This document shows positions 40,886 through 49,331 of a stretch of DNA of 64,000 nucleotides, piece by piece. Under the pieces are notes generated by a model that was given only the letters and a program-made list of their open reading frames with translations, was not told the origin of the DNA and searched no databases. A program made the translations under genes and the position numbers. How positions within the stretch are numbered: the first letter of the stretch is position 1; each line of letters starts with the position of its first letter. The DNA comes from Actinomadura terrae (GTDB lineage: Bacteria > Actinomycetota > Actinomycetes > Streptosporangiales > Streptosporangiaceae), in NCBI RefSeq assembly GCF_022751215.1, contig NZ_JAICDG010000001.1:620001-684000 (forward strand), given 5' to 3'.

Positions 40886-42025
40886 TCAGCGGCCCTTGGG
40901 GGAGATGCCGAGCGACATGCCCGCCAGGCCGCGGCTGCGTCCGGCGAGCTGCTCGGCGATCGTGCGCAGCTCCTTGGCGGCGCCCGCGTCGGGGTCGGCG
41001 AGCACCAGCGGCACGCCGCTGTCGCCGCCCTCGCGCAGCCGCGGGTCGATCTGCACCTGGCCGAGCAGCGGGACGCGGGTGCCGAGCGTCGTCGTCAGCG
41101 CGTCCGCGACGGTCTGGCCGCCGCCGGCGCCGAAGATGTCCTGCCGCTCGCCGCAGTGCGGGCATGCCAGGTAGGACATGTTCTCGATCACACCGACGAC
41201 CTGCTGGTGCGTCTGCGCGGCGATCGCCCCGGCCCGCTCGGCGACCTCGGCGGCGGCCTGCTGCGGGGTCGTGACGACGAGGATCTCGGCCGAGGGCAGC
41301 AGCTGCGCCACGGAGATCGCGATGTCGCCGGTGCCGGGCGGCAGGTCCATCAGGAGGATGTCGAGGTCGCCCCAGTAGACGTCGGTGAGGAACTGCTGGA
41401 GCGCGCGGTGCAGCATCGGGCCCCGCCACACGACCGGCTGGTTCCCGGCGGTGAACATGCCCACCGAGATCACCTTCACGTCATGCGCGCTCGGCGGCAT
41501 GATCATGTCCTCGACCTTGGTCGGCGGGCTGTCGACGCCGAGCATGCGCGGCACCGAGTGGCCGTAGATGTCGGCGTCCACCACGCCGACCCTGCGGCCC
41601 TGCGCGGCGAGCGCCGCCGCCAGGTTCACGGTGACCGACGACTTGCCCACGCCGCCCTTGCCGCTCGCGACCGCGTACACCTTGGTCAGCGAGTTCGGCT
41701 TGGCGAAGGGGATCTCCTTGGCGGGCTGCCCGCCGCGCAGCTTGGTCTGGAGGTCCTTGCGCTGCTCCTCGCTCATCACGTCCAGCTCCACCTGGACGGA
41801 GGCGACGCCCTCCAGCCGGGAGACGGCCTCGGTGACGTTCTTGGTGATGGTGTCCCGCATCGGACATCCGGCCACGGTCAGGTAGATACCGACGCGGACG
41901 CTGCCGTCCGCCTCGATGTCGATGTTCCTGACCATGTCGAGCTCGGTGATCGGCTTGCGGATCTCGGGGTCGTTCACCGTGGCGAGAGCCTCGGTCACCC
42001 GCTCGGTCGTCAACTGGGAGGCCAT
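40886..42025 (-). CDS. mrp: Mrp/ApbC/NBP35-type iron-sulfur carrier ATPase
   Basis: 379 residues, ATG at 42025 (MASQLTTERVTEALATVNDP). N-terminal MIP18/DUF59 domain (1-95) with VAGCPMRDTI. P-loop ATPase from about 115: the deviant Walker A SGKGGVGKSSVTVNLA, switch DADIYGHSVPRML, LMDLPPGTGDI, and the C-x2-C cluster site in MSYLACPHCGE. It assembles and transfers [4Fe-4S] clusters. The position after tatB matches Rv1229c. Divergent from the MarR gene. Confidence 0.94.
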   Translation of the reverse strand: MASQLTTERVTEALATVNDPEIRKPITELDMVRNIDIEADGSVRVGIYLTVAGCPMRDTITKNVTEAVSRLEGVASVQVELDVMSEEQRKDLQTKLRGGQPAKEIPFAKPNSLTKVYAVASGKGGVGKSSVTVNLAAALAAQGRRVGVVDADIYGHSVPRMLGVDSPPTKVEDMIMPPSAHDVKVISVGMFTAGNQPVVWRGPMLHRALQQFLTDVYWGDLDILLMDLPPGTGDIAISVAQLLPSAEILVVTTPQQAAAEVAERAGAIAAQTHQQVVGVIENMSYLACPHCGERQDIFGAGGGQTVADALTTTLGTRVPLLGQVQIDPRLREGGDSGVPLVLADPDAGAAKELRTIAEQLAGRSRGLAGMSLGISPKGR

Positions 42026-42112
42026 GTCCCCATGGTATGAACTCGGTGGCCGTGCCCGCCAATCCGGGTGCCCGGTCCCTCGCGGCGCGTCCGGCCGCCG
42101 TACGATCGGTGG

Positions 42113-42721
42113 GTGACCACCCAGCACAGCCCCGTCGCGGACATCCCCGCCCAGGCAGCGGAACAGGCCCCCGCGCCCGGGCATGCGCCCGGCCAGGCCC
42201 CCGGTTCCGCGCCCGAGCACGCGTCCGGTGACGCCGCCGGGCCCGCCCCGGCCGCCGAGCTGGTGGTGTGGCGGACGCTGCTCCGCGCCCAGGTGCGGAT
42301 CGCCCGCCGCCTCCAGGCCGACCTGCTGGCCGAGCACGACCTGCCGCTGGCCTTCTACGACGTCCTCACCCACCTCGGCGAGGCGCCGGGCGGGAAGCTG
42401 CGCATGAACGACCTCGCCGACCGGGTGCTGCTGTCGCGCAGCGGCCTGACCCGGCTGGTCGACCGGCTGGAGCGGGAGGGCCTCGTCGTCCGGGAGACGT
42501 GCACGAGCGACGCGCGCGGCCTGTACGCGGCGCTGACCCAGGCGGGCCGGGCGCGGCTGGACGAGGCCGCCCCCACCTACCGGCGCGGCGTCCGCGACCA
42601 CGTCCTCAGCCGCCTGGACGACGACGATCTGCGCCGGTTCGGCCGGCTCCTCGCCAAGCTCGCCGACGAGCCCGACGGCGGGCTTGAGGAGCAGGCGACG
42701 GCCTTCCCCGAGAGGCCCTGA
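42113..42721 (+). CDS. MarR family transcriptional regulator
   Basis: 202 residues, GTG at 42113. A 45-residue Ala/Pro/Gly-rich N-terminal extension precedes the winged helix domain: LPLAFYDVLTHLGEAPGGKL, MNDLADRVLLSRSGLTRLVD, LEREGLVVRETCTSDARGLY. No adjacent transporter or enzyme in the same direction, so its target is unclear. Convergent with the DUF1003 gene, with hairpins in between. Confidence 0.9.
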   Translation: MTTQHSPVADIPAQAAEQAPAPGHAPGQAPGSAPEHASGDAAGPAPAAELVVWRTLLRAQVRIARRLQADLLAEHDLPLAFYDVLTHLGEAPGGKLRMNDLADRVLLSRSGLTRLVDRLEREGLVVRETCTSDARGLYAALTQAGRARLDEAAPTYRRGVRDHVLSRLDDDDLRRFGRLLAKLADEPDGGLEEQATAFPERP

Positions 42722-42760
42722 GCGGGCTCAGCGCTCTGAGCGGGCCCTGAGCGGGCTCAG
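42718..42760. terminator. Twin hairpins between convergent MarR and DUF1003 genes
   Basis: CTGAGCGGGCTCAG occurs twice, at 42718-42731 and 42747-42760. Each is a 6-bp stem with a 2-base loop. The first spans the MarR stop and the second the DUF1003 stop, so the pair can end transcription from both sides. The exact duplication is notable. Confidence 0.6.
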
Positions 42761-43239
42761 CGCGCGTCCCGCTCCTTGAGCATCTGCTGGAGTTCGGACC
42801 GGAGGAAGTCGCGGGTCACGACCTCGTTCAGCGCCACCCGCAGCCCGGCGATCTCCCGGGTGAGGTACTCGGTGTCGGCGATCGACCGCTCGTTGCGGGC
42901 GCGGTCCTGCTCGTACTGGACGCGGTCGCGGTCGTCCTGCCGGTTCTGGGCGAGCAGGATCAGCGGCGCCGCGTAGGACGCCTGGAGCGACAGCATCAGC
43001 GTCAGGAAGATGAACGGGTACGGGTCGAACCGCAGCGCGGGCGGCACCACCAGGTTCCAGCCGATCCACACGGCCACGAACACCGTCATGTAGACCAGGA
43101 ACCGGGCGGTCCCGAGGAACCGGGCGATCCGCTCCGACAGCCGCCCGAACGACTCCGGGTCGTAGTGGGGCCGCGGCAGCAGCGTCCGGCGGATCTCGCG
43201 GGGCTGGTCGAGCCGGGTGCTCATCTCGCGTGTGGTCAT
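42757..43239 (-). CDS. DUF1003 membrane protein
   Basis: 160 residues, ATG 43239 overlapping the upstream stop (ATGA). Core: FLGTARFLVYMTVFVAVWIG as helix 1, FDPYPFIFLTLMLSLQASYA as helix 2, then LLAQNRQDDRDRVQYEQDR and a cytoplasmic helical tail. DUF1003 proteins are short inner-membrane proteins of unknown role. Coupling to an MgtE-N/CBS protein lacking its own membrane domain suggests the two form one complex. Confidence 0.9.
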   Translation of the reverse strand: MTTREMSTRLDQPREIRRTLLPRPHYDPESFGRLSERIARFLGTARFLVYMTVFVAVWIGWNLVVPPALRFDPYPFIFLTLMLSLQASYAAPLILLAQNRQDDRDRVQYEQDRARNERSIADTEYLTREIAGLRVALNEVVTRDFLRSELQQMLKERDAR

Positions 43240-44555
43240 CTCGTCCCCTCGCCGCCCCGCAGGGCCTCCTCCTCCGGATCGGAGGCCGCCTCGGCGCTCG
43301 CGTCCATCACGGTCTCCCGCCAGTCCTCGGGCAGGAGGTGGTCGAGGACGTCGTCGATCGTCACCGAGCCGAGCAGGTGCCCGTCCTCGTCCACGACCGC
43401 GCCCGCGACCAGGTTGTAGGTGGCCAGGAACATCGCGACCGACGCCAGCGACATCGTCGGGCGCAGCGGGTCCAGTTCGGCGTCCACGATGCCGCTGACC
43501 AGCGTCGGCGGCGGTTCGCGCAGCAGCCGCTGGAAGTGCACGGTGCCGAGGTAGCGGCCGGTCGGCGTCGCGGTCGGCGGCCGGCACACATACACCTGCG
43601 CGGCGAGCGCCGGGTTCAGGTCGGGGTTGCGGATCTGCGCGAGCGCCTCGGCGACCGTCGCGTCCGGCGCGACGATCACCGGGTCGGTGGTCATCAGCCC
43701 GCCCGCCGAGTCGTCGGCGTAGGTCAGCAGCCGCCGGACGGGGGCCGCGTCCTGCGGCTCCATCAGCGTCAGCAGCCGCTCGCGCTGCTCGGTCGGCAGC
43801 TCGCCGAGCAGGTCGGCGGCGTCGTCGGGGCCCATCGCCTCCAGGACGTCGGCGGCCCGGTCGTCCTCCAGCGTGCCGAGGATCTCGATCTGGTCGTCCT
43901 CGGGCAGCTCCTCCAGGACGTCGGCGAGCCGCTCGTCGTCCAGCGCGACCGCGACCTCGGTGCGCCGCTTCTCCGGCAGCTCGTGGACGATGTTGGCGAG
44001 GTCGGCGGGCTTCATCCGCTCGAACGCGGCGATCAGTCCCGCCGCGCCCTGGCCGTGCTCGACGGCGGAGAAGCCGTCGACGGCGGCGAAGTCCACGACC
44101 AGGCTCTCACCCCGGCGCCGCAGCCCCCGGCCGCGCCCGCGGCCCCGGCCCCGGCTGACGGCGACCTTGCCGATCAGCCAGTCGCGGGTGCGGGTCGGCT
44201 CCATCGCCACGTCCACGACCGCGACGGGCTCACCGGAGTCGCGGAGCCGGACCGTACGGTCCAGCATCTCGGCGATCACGAGGGTCTCGGACTCGCGCTT
44301 GTGGAACCGGCGCACGTTCAGGCGCCCGTCGAAGACGATCGCGTCGGCCTCGACGACCGTGACCCGGGTGATCGGCAGGAACACCGGGCGGCGCGGCGCC
44401 ACCTCCACCACCAGCCCGAGCACCCGGGGCGGGCGGGGCGCGAGGCGCAGCGCGACCACCACGTCGCGGACCCGGCCGACCTGGTCGCCGGCCGGGTCGA
44501 ACACCGCGATCCCGGCGAGGCGGGCGATGAAGACCCGGCCCGGAGCTCCGCTCAT
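43236..44555 (-). CDS. MgtE N-terminal and CBS domain protein without transporter domain
   Basis: 439 residues, ATG 44555. A PRC-barrel-like N-terminal part (AGIAVFDPAGDQVGRVRDVV) repeats loosely (DRTVRLRDSGEPVAVVDVAM), with a GRGRGRGRG basic tract near residue 145. Then comes the MgtE intracellular domain (DLANIVHELPEKRRTEVAVA, ADVLEELPEDDQIEI) and a CBS pair (GGLMTTDPVIVAPDATVAEA, DGHLLGSVTIDDVLDHLLPE). The Mg-channel helices are absent, so it is a soluble magnesium- or nucleotide-sensing module. Equivalent to Rv1232c; partner DUF1003 follows. Confidence 0.9.
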   Translation of the reverse strand: MSGAPGRVFIARLAGIAVFDPAGDQVGRVRDVVVALRLAPRPPRVLGLVVEVAPRRPVFLPITRVTVVEADAIVFDGRLNVRRFHKRESETLVIAEMLDRTVRLRDSGEPVAVVDVAMEPTRTRDWLIGKVAVSRGRGRGRGRGLRRRGESLVVDFAAVDGFSAVEHGQGAAGLIAAFERMKPADLANIVHELPEKRRTEVAVALDDERLADVLEELPEDDQIEILGTLEDDRAADVLEAMGPDDAADLLGELPTEQRERLLTLMEPQDAAPVRRLLTYADDSAGGLMTTDPVIVAPDATVAEALAQIRNPDLNPALAAQVYVCRPPTATPTGRYLGTVHFQRLLREPPPTLVSGIVDAELDPLRPTMSLASVAMFLATYNLVAGAVVDEDGHLLGSVTIDDVLDHLLPEDWRETVMDASAEAASDPEEEALRGGEGTR

Positions 44556-44716
44556 GGGCAGGACACTACCCGTGATCTTGCACCTCATCCGAAGCGGCGG
44601 ACGTGCTCGAAGTCACCTCGCAAGCCCCTCGCCGGGGCGGATGCCACACCCCGGCGGCACCCGTGGCGCGTACCCCCTGCGAGCCCGGCGCGGATGCTCC
44701 GGCAGACTGGTGAATC

Positions 44717-45616
44717 ATGAGCGAGGCCGCCCAGGACCCCTTCGAGGAGCACCGGAACCTGCTGTTCGCCGTCGCCTACCGGATGCTCGGCACCGCCGCC
44801 GACGCCGAGGACGCCGTCCAGGACGCGTGGCTGCGCTGGTCGGCCGGGGACCGCGGGGACGTCGCCGAGCCCAAGGCCTACCTCGTCCGGATCACCACCA
44901 ACATCGCGCTCGACCGGCTGCGCTCGGCGCGGGCGCAGCGCGAGACCTACGTCGGGCCGTGGCTGCCCGAGCCGATCCTGACCTCCCCGGACGTCGCCGA
45001 GGCGACCGAGATGTCGGAGTCGGTGTCGATGGCGATGCTCGTCGTGCTGGAGACGCTGAGCCCGCTGGAGCGGGCCGTGTTCGTGCTCAAGGAGGTCTTC
45101 GGCTACCCCTACGCCGAGATCGGGAAGGCGATCGACCGGTCGGAGACCTCGGTGCGGCAGCTCGGCACCCGCGCCCGCAGGCACGTCGAGGCGCGCCGGA
45201 CCCGCTACGCGGCGGGCGGCGCCGAGCGGCGCGCCGCGACCGAGCGGTTCTTCGACGCGGTGCTGGGCGGCGACATCAACCGGCTGATGGAGGTCCTCGC
45301 GCCCGACGTGACGCTGTGGACGGACGGCGGCGGCAAGGTCCGGGCGGCGCGGCGCGTCGTCCACGGCGCCGACAAGGTCGGCCGCTGGCTGACGGCGGTC
45401 CGGGGCGTGCCCTACGTGGGCGTCGAGTGGCACGAGATGCGGATGCGGCGCGTCCAGCTCAACGGCGGGCCCGGCCTCGTCGTGGACGGCCCGGACGGTC
45501 CGATCGGCACGCTCGCCGTCGCGCTCGGCGCGGACGGCCGGGTCGAGGCGATCCACGTCGTCGCCAACCCCGACAAGCTCCAGGCGGTCGCGGCGGGCCG
45601 CGAACTGCCGGTCTAG
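44717..45616 (+). CDS. ECF41-type sigma factor, second copy in window (SigJ-like)
   Basis: 299 residues, ATG 44717. Sigma-2 (FAVAYRMLGTAADAEDAVQD), hallmark YVGPWLPEPI, sigma-4 (LSPLERAVFVLKEVFGYPY, then SVRQLGTRARRHVEA) and a SnoaL-like tail with DVTLWTDGGGK and ANPDKL near the end. Clearly a paralogue of the factor at 14112-14984 but with its own context: MgtE-type gene divergent, hypothetical gene convergent. No hemerythrin or DoxX-type partner adjacent, so its regulon cannot be guessed. Confidence 0.9.
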   Translation: MSEAAQDPFEEHRNLLFAVAYRMLGTAADAEDAVQDAWLRWSAGDRGDVAEPKAYLVRITTNIALDRLRSARAQRETYVGPWLPEPILTSPDVAEATEMSESVSMAMLVVLETLSPLERAVFVLKEVFGYPYAEIGKAIDRSETSVRQLGTRARRHVEARRTRYAAGGAERRAATERFFDAVLGGDINRLMEVLAPDVTLWTDGGGKVRAARRVVHGADKVGRWLTAVRGVPYVGVEWHEMRMRRVQLNGGPGLVVDGPDGPIGTLAVALGADGRVEAIHVVANPDKLQAVAAGRELPV

Positions 45617-45662
45617 GAGCCGACACGGGCCCGGATCAGGCGGCCCGGGTACGGGCGGGGGC

Positions 45663-46169
45663 TCAGCGGTCGACGCGGCGGCGCTTGCCGCCGAACATGC
45701 GCGGCGGCGCGCCCGCCGTCGTCGCGGGCGTCGGCACCGGGCGGACGCTCGCGTACTCCTCCGGCGCCTCCGAGGCGGCGTCCTCCACCGGGGTCAGCCG
45801 CATGATCCACGACTCGGCGGCCCAGCGCTCGACCTGGCCCTCGTGGCTCGGCGCGTTGAGCCGGTCCTTGGCGAGCAGCGGCGCGACGGCGTCCCACAGC
45901 GGCGTCCCGGGCTCGACCGGCGCGCACGCGGCGACGAAGGCGACCAGCCGGCCGCCCTTGTCCTTGCTGCGCAGGATGACGGTCACCCGGCCCGCGTCCG
46001 GGAGGCCGGGGAGGGGCTGCTCGCCCTCCCCGCCCGTCAGCACGTAGGCCGAGCCCTCGTGCCACACATGCCAGGCGGCCCGGGGCTGCGGCAGGCCGGG
46101 CAGGTCCAGCCACAGCAGCCCCGACTTCTTGGCCGCCTCCTCCACCAGAGCCACGTTGAGGTCACCCAT
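45663..46169 (-). CDS. Conserved hypothetical protein, possible PNPOx-like fold
   Basis: 168 residues, ATG 46169. MGDLNVALVEEAAKKSGLLW, then WHVWHEGSAYVLTGGEGEQ and VTVILRSKDKGGRLVAFVAA suggest the strands of a flavin-reductase-like split barrel, seen in actinobacterial proteins of unknown function. The C-terminal 40 residues are low complexity, ending GGKRRRVDR. Divergent from the CitE-like lyase with a 39-bp gap. Confidence 0.6.
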   Translation of the reverse strand: MGDLNVALVEEAAKKSGLLWLDLPGLPQPRAAWHVWHEGSAYVLTGGEGEQPLPGLPDAGRVTVILRSKDKGGRLVAFVAACAPVEPGTPLWDAVAPLLAKDRLNAPSHEGQVERWAAESWIMRLTPVEDAASEAPEEYASVRPVPTPATTAGAPPRMFGGKRRRVDR

Positions 46170-46208
46170 GCGAAAAGCGTCTCACACCCGGTCGATACCA
46201 TCCGGCGC

Positions 46209-47150
46209 ATGCGCTCGCGACGAACGACCCTGGCCGTACCCAGCAGCAACCCCCGATTCATCGAGAAGGCACGCGACCTCCCGGCGGACGAGATCCTCCT
46301 CGACCTGGAGGACGCGGTGGCCGCCTCCGCCAAGGAGGGCGCCCGCGCGCGGGTCGTCGAAGCGCTCAACGAGGGCGGCTGGGACGGGAAGGTCCGCGCC
46401 GTGCGGATCAACGACCTGGAGACGCCCTGGGCGTACCGGGACGTGATCGAGGTCGTCGAGGGCGCGGGCGCCGAGCTGGACGCGATCATGCTGCCGAAGG
46501 CGAGCGACGCGACCCACGTCCAGTGGCTCGACCGGCTGCTCACCCAGATCGAGCGGGCCATGGGCTACGAGGTCGGCCGGATCGGCATCGAGGCGCAGAT
46601 CGAGGACGCCCGCGCGATGGTCGGGATCGACGCGATCGCCGCGGCCTCGCCCCGGCTGGAGTCGCTGGTGCTCGGCCCCGGCGACCTGATGGCCTCGATC
46701 AACATGAAGACGCTGGTGGTCGGCGAGCAGCCGCCCGGCTACACCGAGGGCGACGCCTACCACTACATCTTCATGCACATTCTGATGGCGGCGCGCGCGC
46801 ACGACCTCCAGGCCATCGACGGGCCGTACTTCAACATCCGGGACGTGGACGCCTTCACCCGCGTCGCCGAGCGCGCCGCGGCCCTCGGCTTCGACGGGAA
46901 GTGGGTGCTGCACCCGTCCCAGGTCGAGGCCGGGAACGCGGTGTTCTCGCCGTCCCAGGAGGACTACGACCACGCCGAGCTGATCCTGGACGCCTACGAG
47001 CACGCCACCACCGTCGAGGGACGCGGCGCCGCCACGCTCGGCGACGAGATGATCGACGAGGCGTCCCGGAAGATGGCGCTGGTCATCGCGGCGAAGGGAC
47101 GCGCCGCCGGGCTCCCGCGCACCAAGCGCTTCGAGCCGCCCGCGGCGTGA
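46209..47150 (+). CDS. HpcH/HpaI aldolase / CitE-like CoA-ester lyase
   Basis: 313 residues, ATG 46209. TIM barrel with LAVPSSNPRFIEKARDLPAD, EILLDLEDAVAAS (metal Glu/Asp), IMLPKASDATHV, IGIEAQIEDARAMV (Glu ligand), LVLGPGDLMAS (Asp ligand) and GFDGKWVLHPSQVEAGN. These features fit L-malyl-CoA/beta-methylmalyl-CoA or citramalyl-CoA lyase rather than citrate lyase beta, as no alpha or gamma subunit is nearby. It cleaves a hydroxyacyl-CoA to acetyl-CoA or propionyl-CoA plus a ketoacid. Confidence 0.88.
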   Translation: MRSRRTTLAVPSSNPRFIEKARDLPADEILLDLEDAVAASAKEGARARVVEALNEGGWDGKVRAVRINDLETPWAYRDVIEVVEGAGAELDAIMLPKASDATHVQWLDRLLTQIERAMGYEVGRIGIEAQIEDARAMVGIDAIAAASPRLESLVLGPGDLMASINMKTLVVGEQPPGYTEGDAYHYIFMHILMAARAHDLQAIDGPYFNIRDVDAFTRVAERAAALGFDGKWVLHPSQVEAGNAVFSPSQEDYDHAELILDAYEHATTVEGRGAATLGDEMIDEASRKMALVIAAKGRAAGLPRTKRFEPPAA

Positions 47151-47266
47151 TCCCGTCCTGACCCCGGCCCGCTCCCGGCCTGACCCGCCTGATCGCGACC
47201 TGGTCGGGGCGGGGACGGCGCGCGGGCACGTACGATTCGTCCGACACATCGTGGAGGGGGACACAC

Positions 47267-48520
47267 GTGGCGGAATCGGGGGACGCGAACGGCTGGGCCC
47301 CGCTCGACCCGGAATCGCCGGCCGAGCGGCCCGCCCCGCCCCCCGCGTCCCCGATGCCCCTCCCGCCCCAAGCCCCCCAGGGGTGGCCGCAGCCCGGCCA
47401 TTACCAGGGCCAGTACGGCCACCCCGGATATCCACAGCCTGGGTACGCGTATCCGACCTACGGGACGCCTCCCGCACCGAAACCGCCCTGGGCGGTCGAC
47501 CCGCCGCCCGGCGTCCCCTTCCACCGGATGGCGCGGACGGCGGCGCACCGCTGGTGGCGCCCGCTGGTCGGGACGCTGGGCATCCTCGGCCTCGGCTTCG
47601 GCCTGGCCATCGGCCTGATGATCATCGGACTGATCGTCCGGCTGGCGGCGACCGGCGACGCCGTGGACGACGGCGCGGGCGACTCGATCTTCGGGGACGC
47701 GACCGCCGACCTCGCGTTCAACCTGGGCATGCTCGCGGTGTTCCTGCCGGTGGGGTTCCTCGCGGCGTGGGTCGTCCAGCGGCGGCGGCCGGGCACGCTG
47801 TCCTCGGTCGCGGGACGGCTGCGCTGGCGCTGGCTGCTCGCCTGCTGCGGCCTGGCCCTGCTGTTCTGTGCCGTGTCCTACGGGTTCTCGGTGATCGCGA
47901 CGTCGCTGGTGGGCGACGACTCGGGCGCCGACGAGCACTGGGTCGGCTGGGGCGACTTCCTCGCCCCCGCGATCGTGATCGTCCTGCTGGTGCCGTTCCA
48001 GTCGGCGGCCGAGGAGTACGTGTTCCGGGGCTGGCTGCTCCAGGCCGTCGGCGCCTGCACGCTGGAGACCCTGCGCGGACGTATCGGACGGGCGGTCAGC
48101 ACCGTCCTGCGCACCCCCTGGCCCGGCATCGTCGTCGGATCGGCCCTGTTCACCGCCGGGCACGGCTACACCGGCTGGGGCGTCCTCGACATCTTCGTGT
48201 TCGGCGCGCTCGCGGCCTGGCTCGCGGTGCGCACGGGCGGCCTGGAGTCGGGGATCGCGCTGCACGTCTTCAACAACCTGATGGCCTTCCTCTTCCCGGC
48301 GGCGGTCGGGAAGCTCGACATCGAGCAGGGCGGCGTGCGCTGGGAGTACGTCCTGGCCGACATCATTCCGATGGCGCTCTACGCGCTCGCCGTGGTGTGG
48401 CTGGCGCGGCGCAAGCAGGTCCAGACCCTCACGGCCGAGACGGTCGAGGACCCCGGCCCGGACGCGCCGCCCGCGCCCGCGCGGGTCGGCGGCTCGCCCG
48501 GCCCCGAGTTCGCCGCCTAG
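47267..48520 (+). CDS. CPBP (CAAX-like) intramembrane metalloprotease
   Basis: 417 residues, GTG 47267 with GGAGGGGG upstream. A cytoplasmic Pro/Gly/Tyr-rich tail (15-75, repeats such as GYPQPGYAYP) is followed by about eight helices. Protease motifs: AAEEYVFRGWL (the EExxxR pair), FTAGHGYTGWG and HVFNNLMAF (HxxxN). CPBP enzymes cleave prenylated or bacteriocin-related substrates in the membrane; the substrate is unknown here. Monocistronic. Confidence 0.9.
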   Translation: MAESGDANGWAPLDPESPAERPAPPPASPMPLPPQAPQGWPQPGHYQGQYGHPGYPQPGYAYPTYGTPPAPKPPWAVDPPPGVPFHRMARTAAHRWWRPLVGTLGILGLGFGLAIGLMIIGLIVRLAATGDAVDDGAGDSIFGDATADLAFNLGMLAVFLPVGFLAAWVVQRRRPGTLSSVAGRLRWRWLLACCGLALLFCAVSYGFSVIATSLVGDDSGADEHWVGWGDFLAPAIVIVLLVPFQSAAEEYVFRGWLLQAVGACTLETLRGRIGRAVSTVLRTPWPGIVVGSALFTAGHGYTGWGVLDIFVFGALAAWLAVRTGGLESGIALHVFNNLMAFLFPAAVGKLDIEQGGVRWEYVLADIIPMALYALAVVWLARRKQVQTLTAETVEDPGPDAPPAPARVGGSPGPEFAA

Positions 48521-48647
48521 ACCCTTTCGGCCCCCCGAGCCTCCGCTCCTGCGGACCGCTCGTGTGGGTGGCTTTATCGCCCCTTTTCCGGACGCCTACC
48601 CGAGGGAACTTGACGCGGCGGGGGGATGGCACGCAGGGTGGGTAACC

Positions 48648-49295
48648 GTGAGGGCGGAGCCCACATGTCCGCGCTGCGCGGGCCCACTGCACGCGCCGGG
48701 CCTCTGGTCGAGCGACTGGAGCTGCGGCGCGGACGGCGTGGTGTTGCCCAGGCAGCCGTCCAGACGTCCGGGCCCGGGCGGGCTCGCCGCCGTCGTCCAT
48801 GACGCGCGAGTCCCCGTCTGGACACCCTGGCCTCTTCCGCTGGGATGGCTCGTCACCGGGTTCACCACCGTGGGGGACGAGCGCAGCGGGGCCCGGGCCG
48901 TCGCCGTCGCCGTGTCGGGTCCCGGGCTGCTCAGCGGCCCGGCCGACATGATCGTGATCGCCGAGGAGCCGGGCATCGGGCTCGGCGCCCACTACGCGGG
49001 GCTGGAGGGCGGCGACCCCGGCGAGGGGTTCGACGACAGCCCGCCGCACGTGAAGCTCGACGTCAGCGGCCCGACCGCCACCTCCGGGCGGGTGGTCCCC
49101 ATGTGGGCGGTCGGCGACCGGCCCGACCGGGCCGTCTTCGTGGGCGAGGCGATGGGCGACTGGCTGTGGGCCGTGCTGTGGCCGGCTGAGGCGGGCGTCC
49201 TGCTGGTGGAGCGCCAGCACCTCCTCGACCTCCGCGAGCCGGGGATGGAGATCGACCTCCCCTACGGCGCCCACACCCCCCGCCTGGACGAATAG
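48648..49295 (+). CDS. DUF6758 family protein
   Basis: 215 residues from GTG 48648, chosen because the family begins with RAEPTCPRCAGPLHAPGLW (zinc-ribbon-like CxxC). An in-frame GTG at 48564 would add 28 unconserved residues. The body holds HDARVPVWTPWPLPLGWLVT, GIGLGAHYAGLEG and GDWLWAVLWPAEAG. Common in actinomycetes upstream of a PHP phosphoesterase, as here. Function unknown. Confidence 0.82.
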   Translation: MRAEPTCPRCAGPLHAPGLWSSDWSCGADGVVLPRQPSRRPGPGGLAAVVHDARVPVWTPWPLPLGWLVTGFTTVGDERSGARAVAVAVSGPGLLSGPADMIVIAEEPGIGLGAHYAGLEGGDPGEGFDDSPPHVKLDVSGPTATSGRVVPMWAVGDRPDRAVFVGEAMGDWLWAVLWPAEAGVLLVERQHLLDLREPGMEIDLPYGAHTPRLDE

Positions 49296-49331
49296 CCCCC
49301 TCACGCGTCCCCGGGCGAGTACAAAGGGCGC

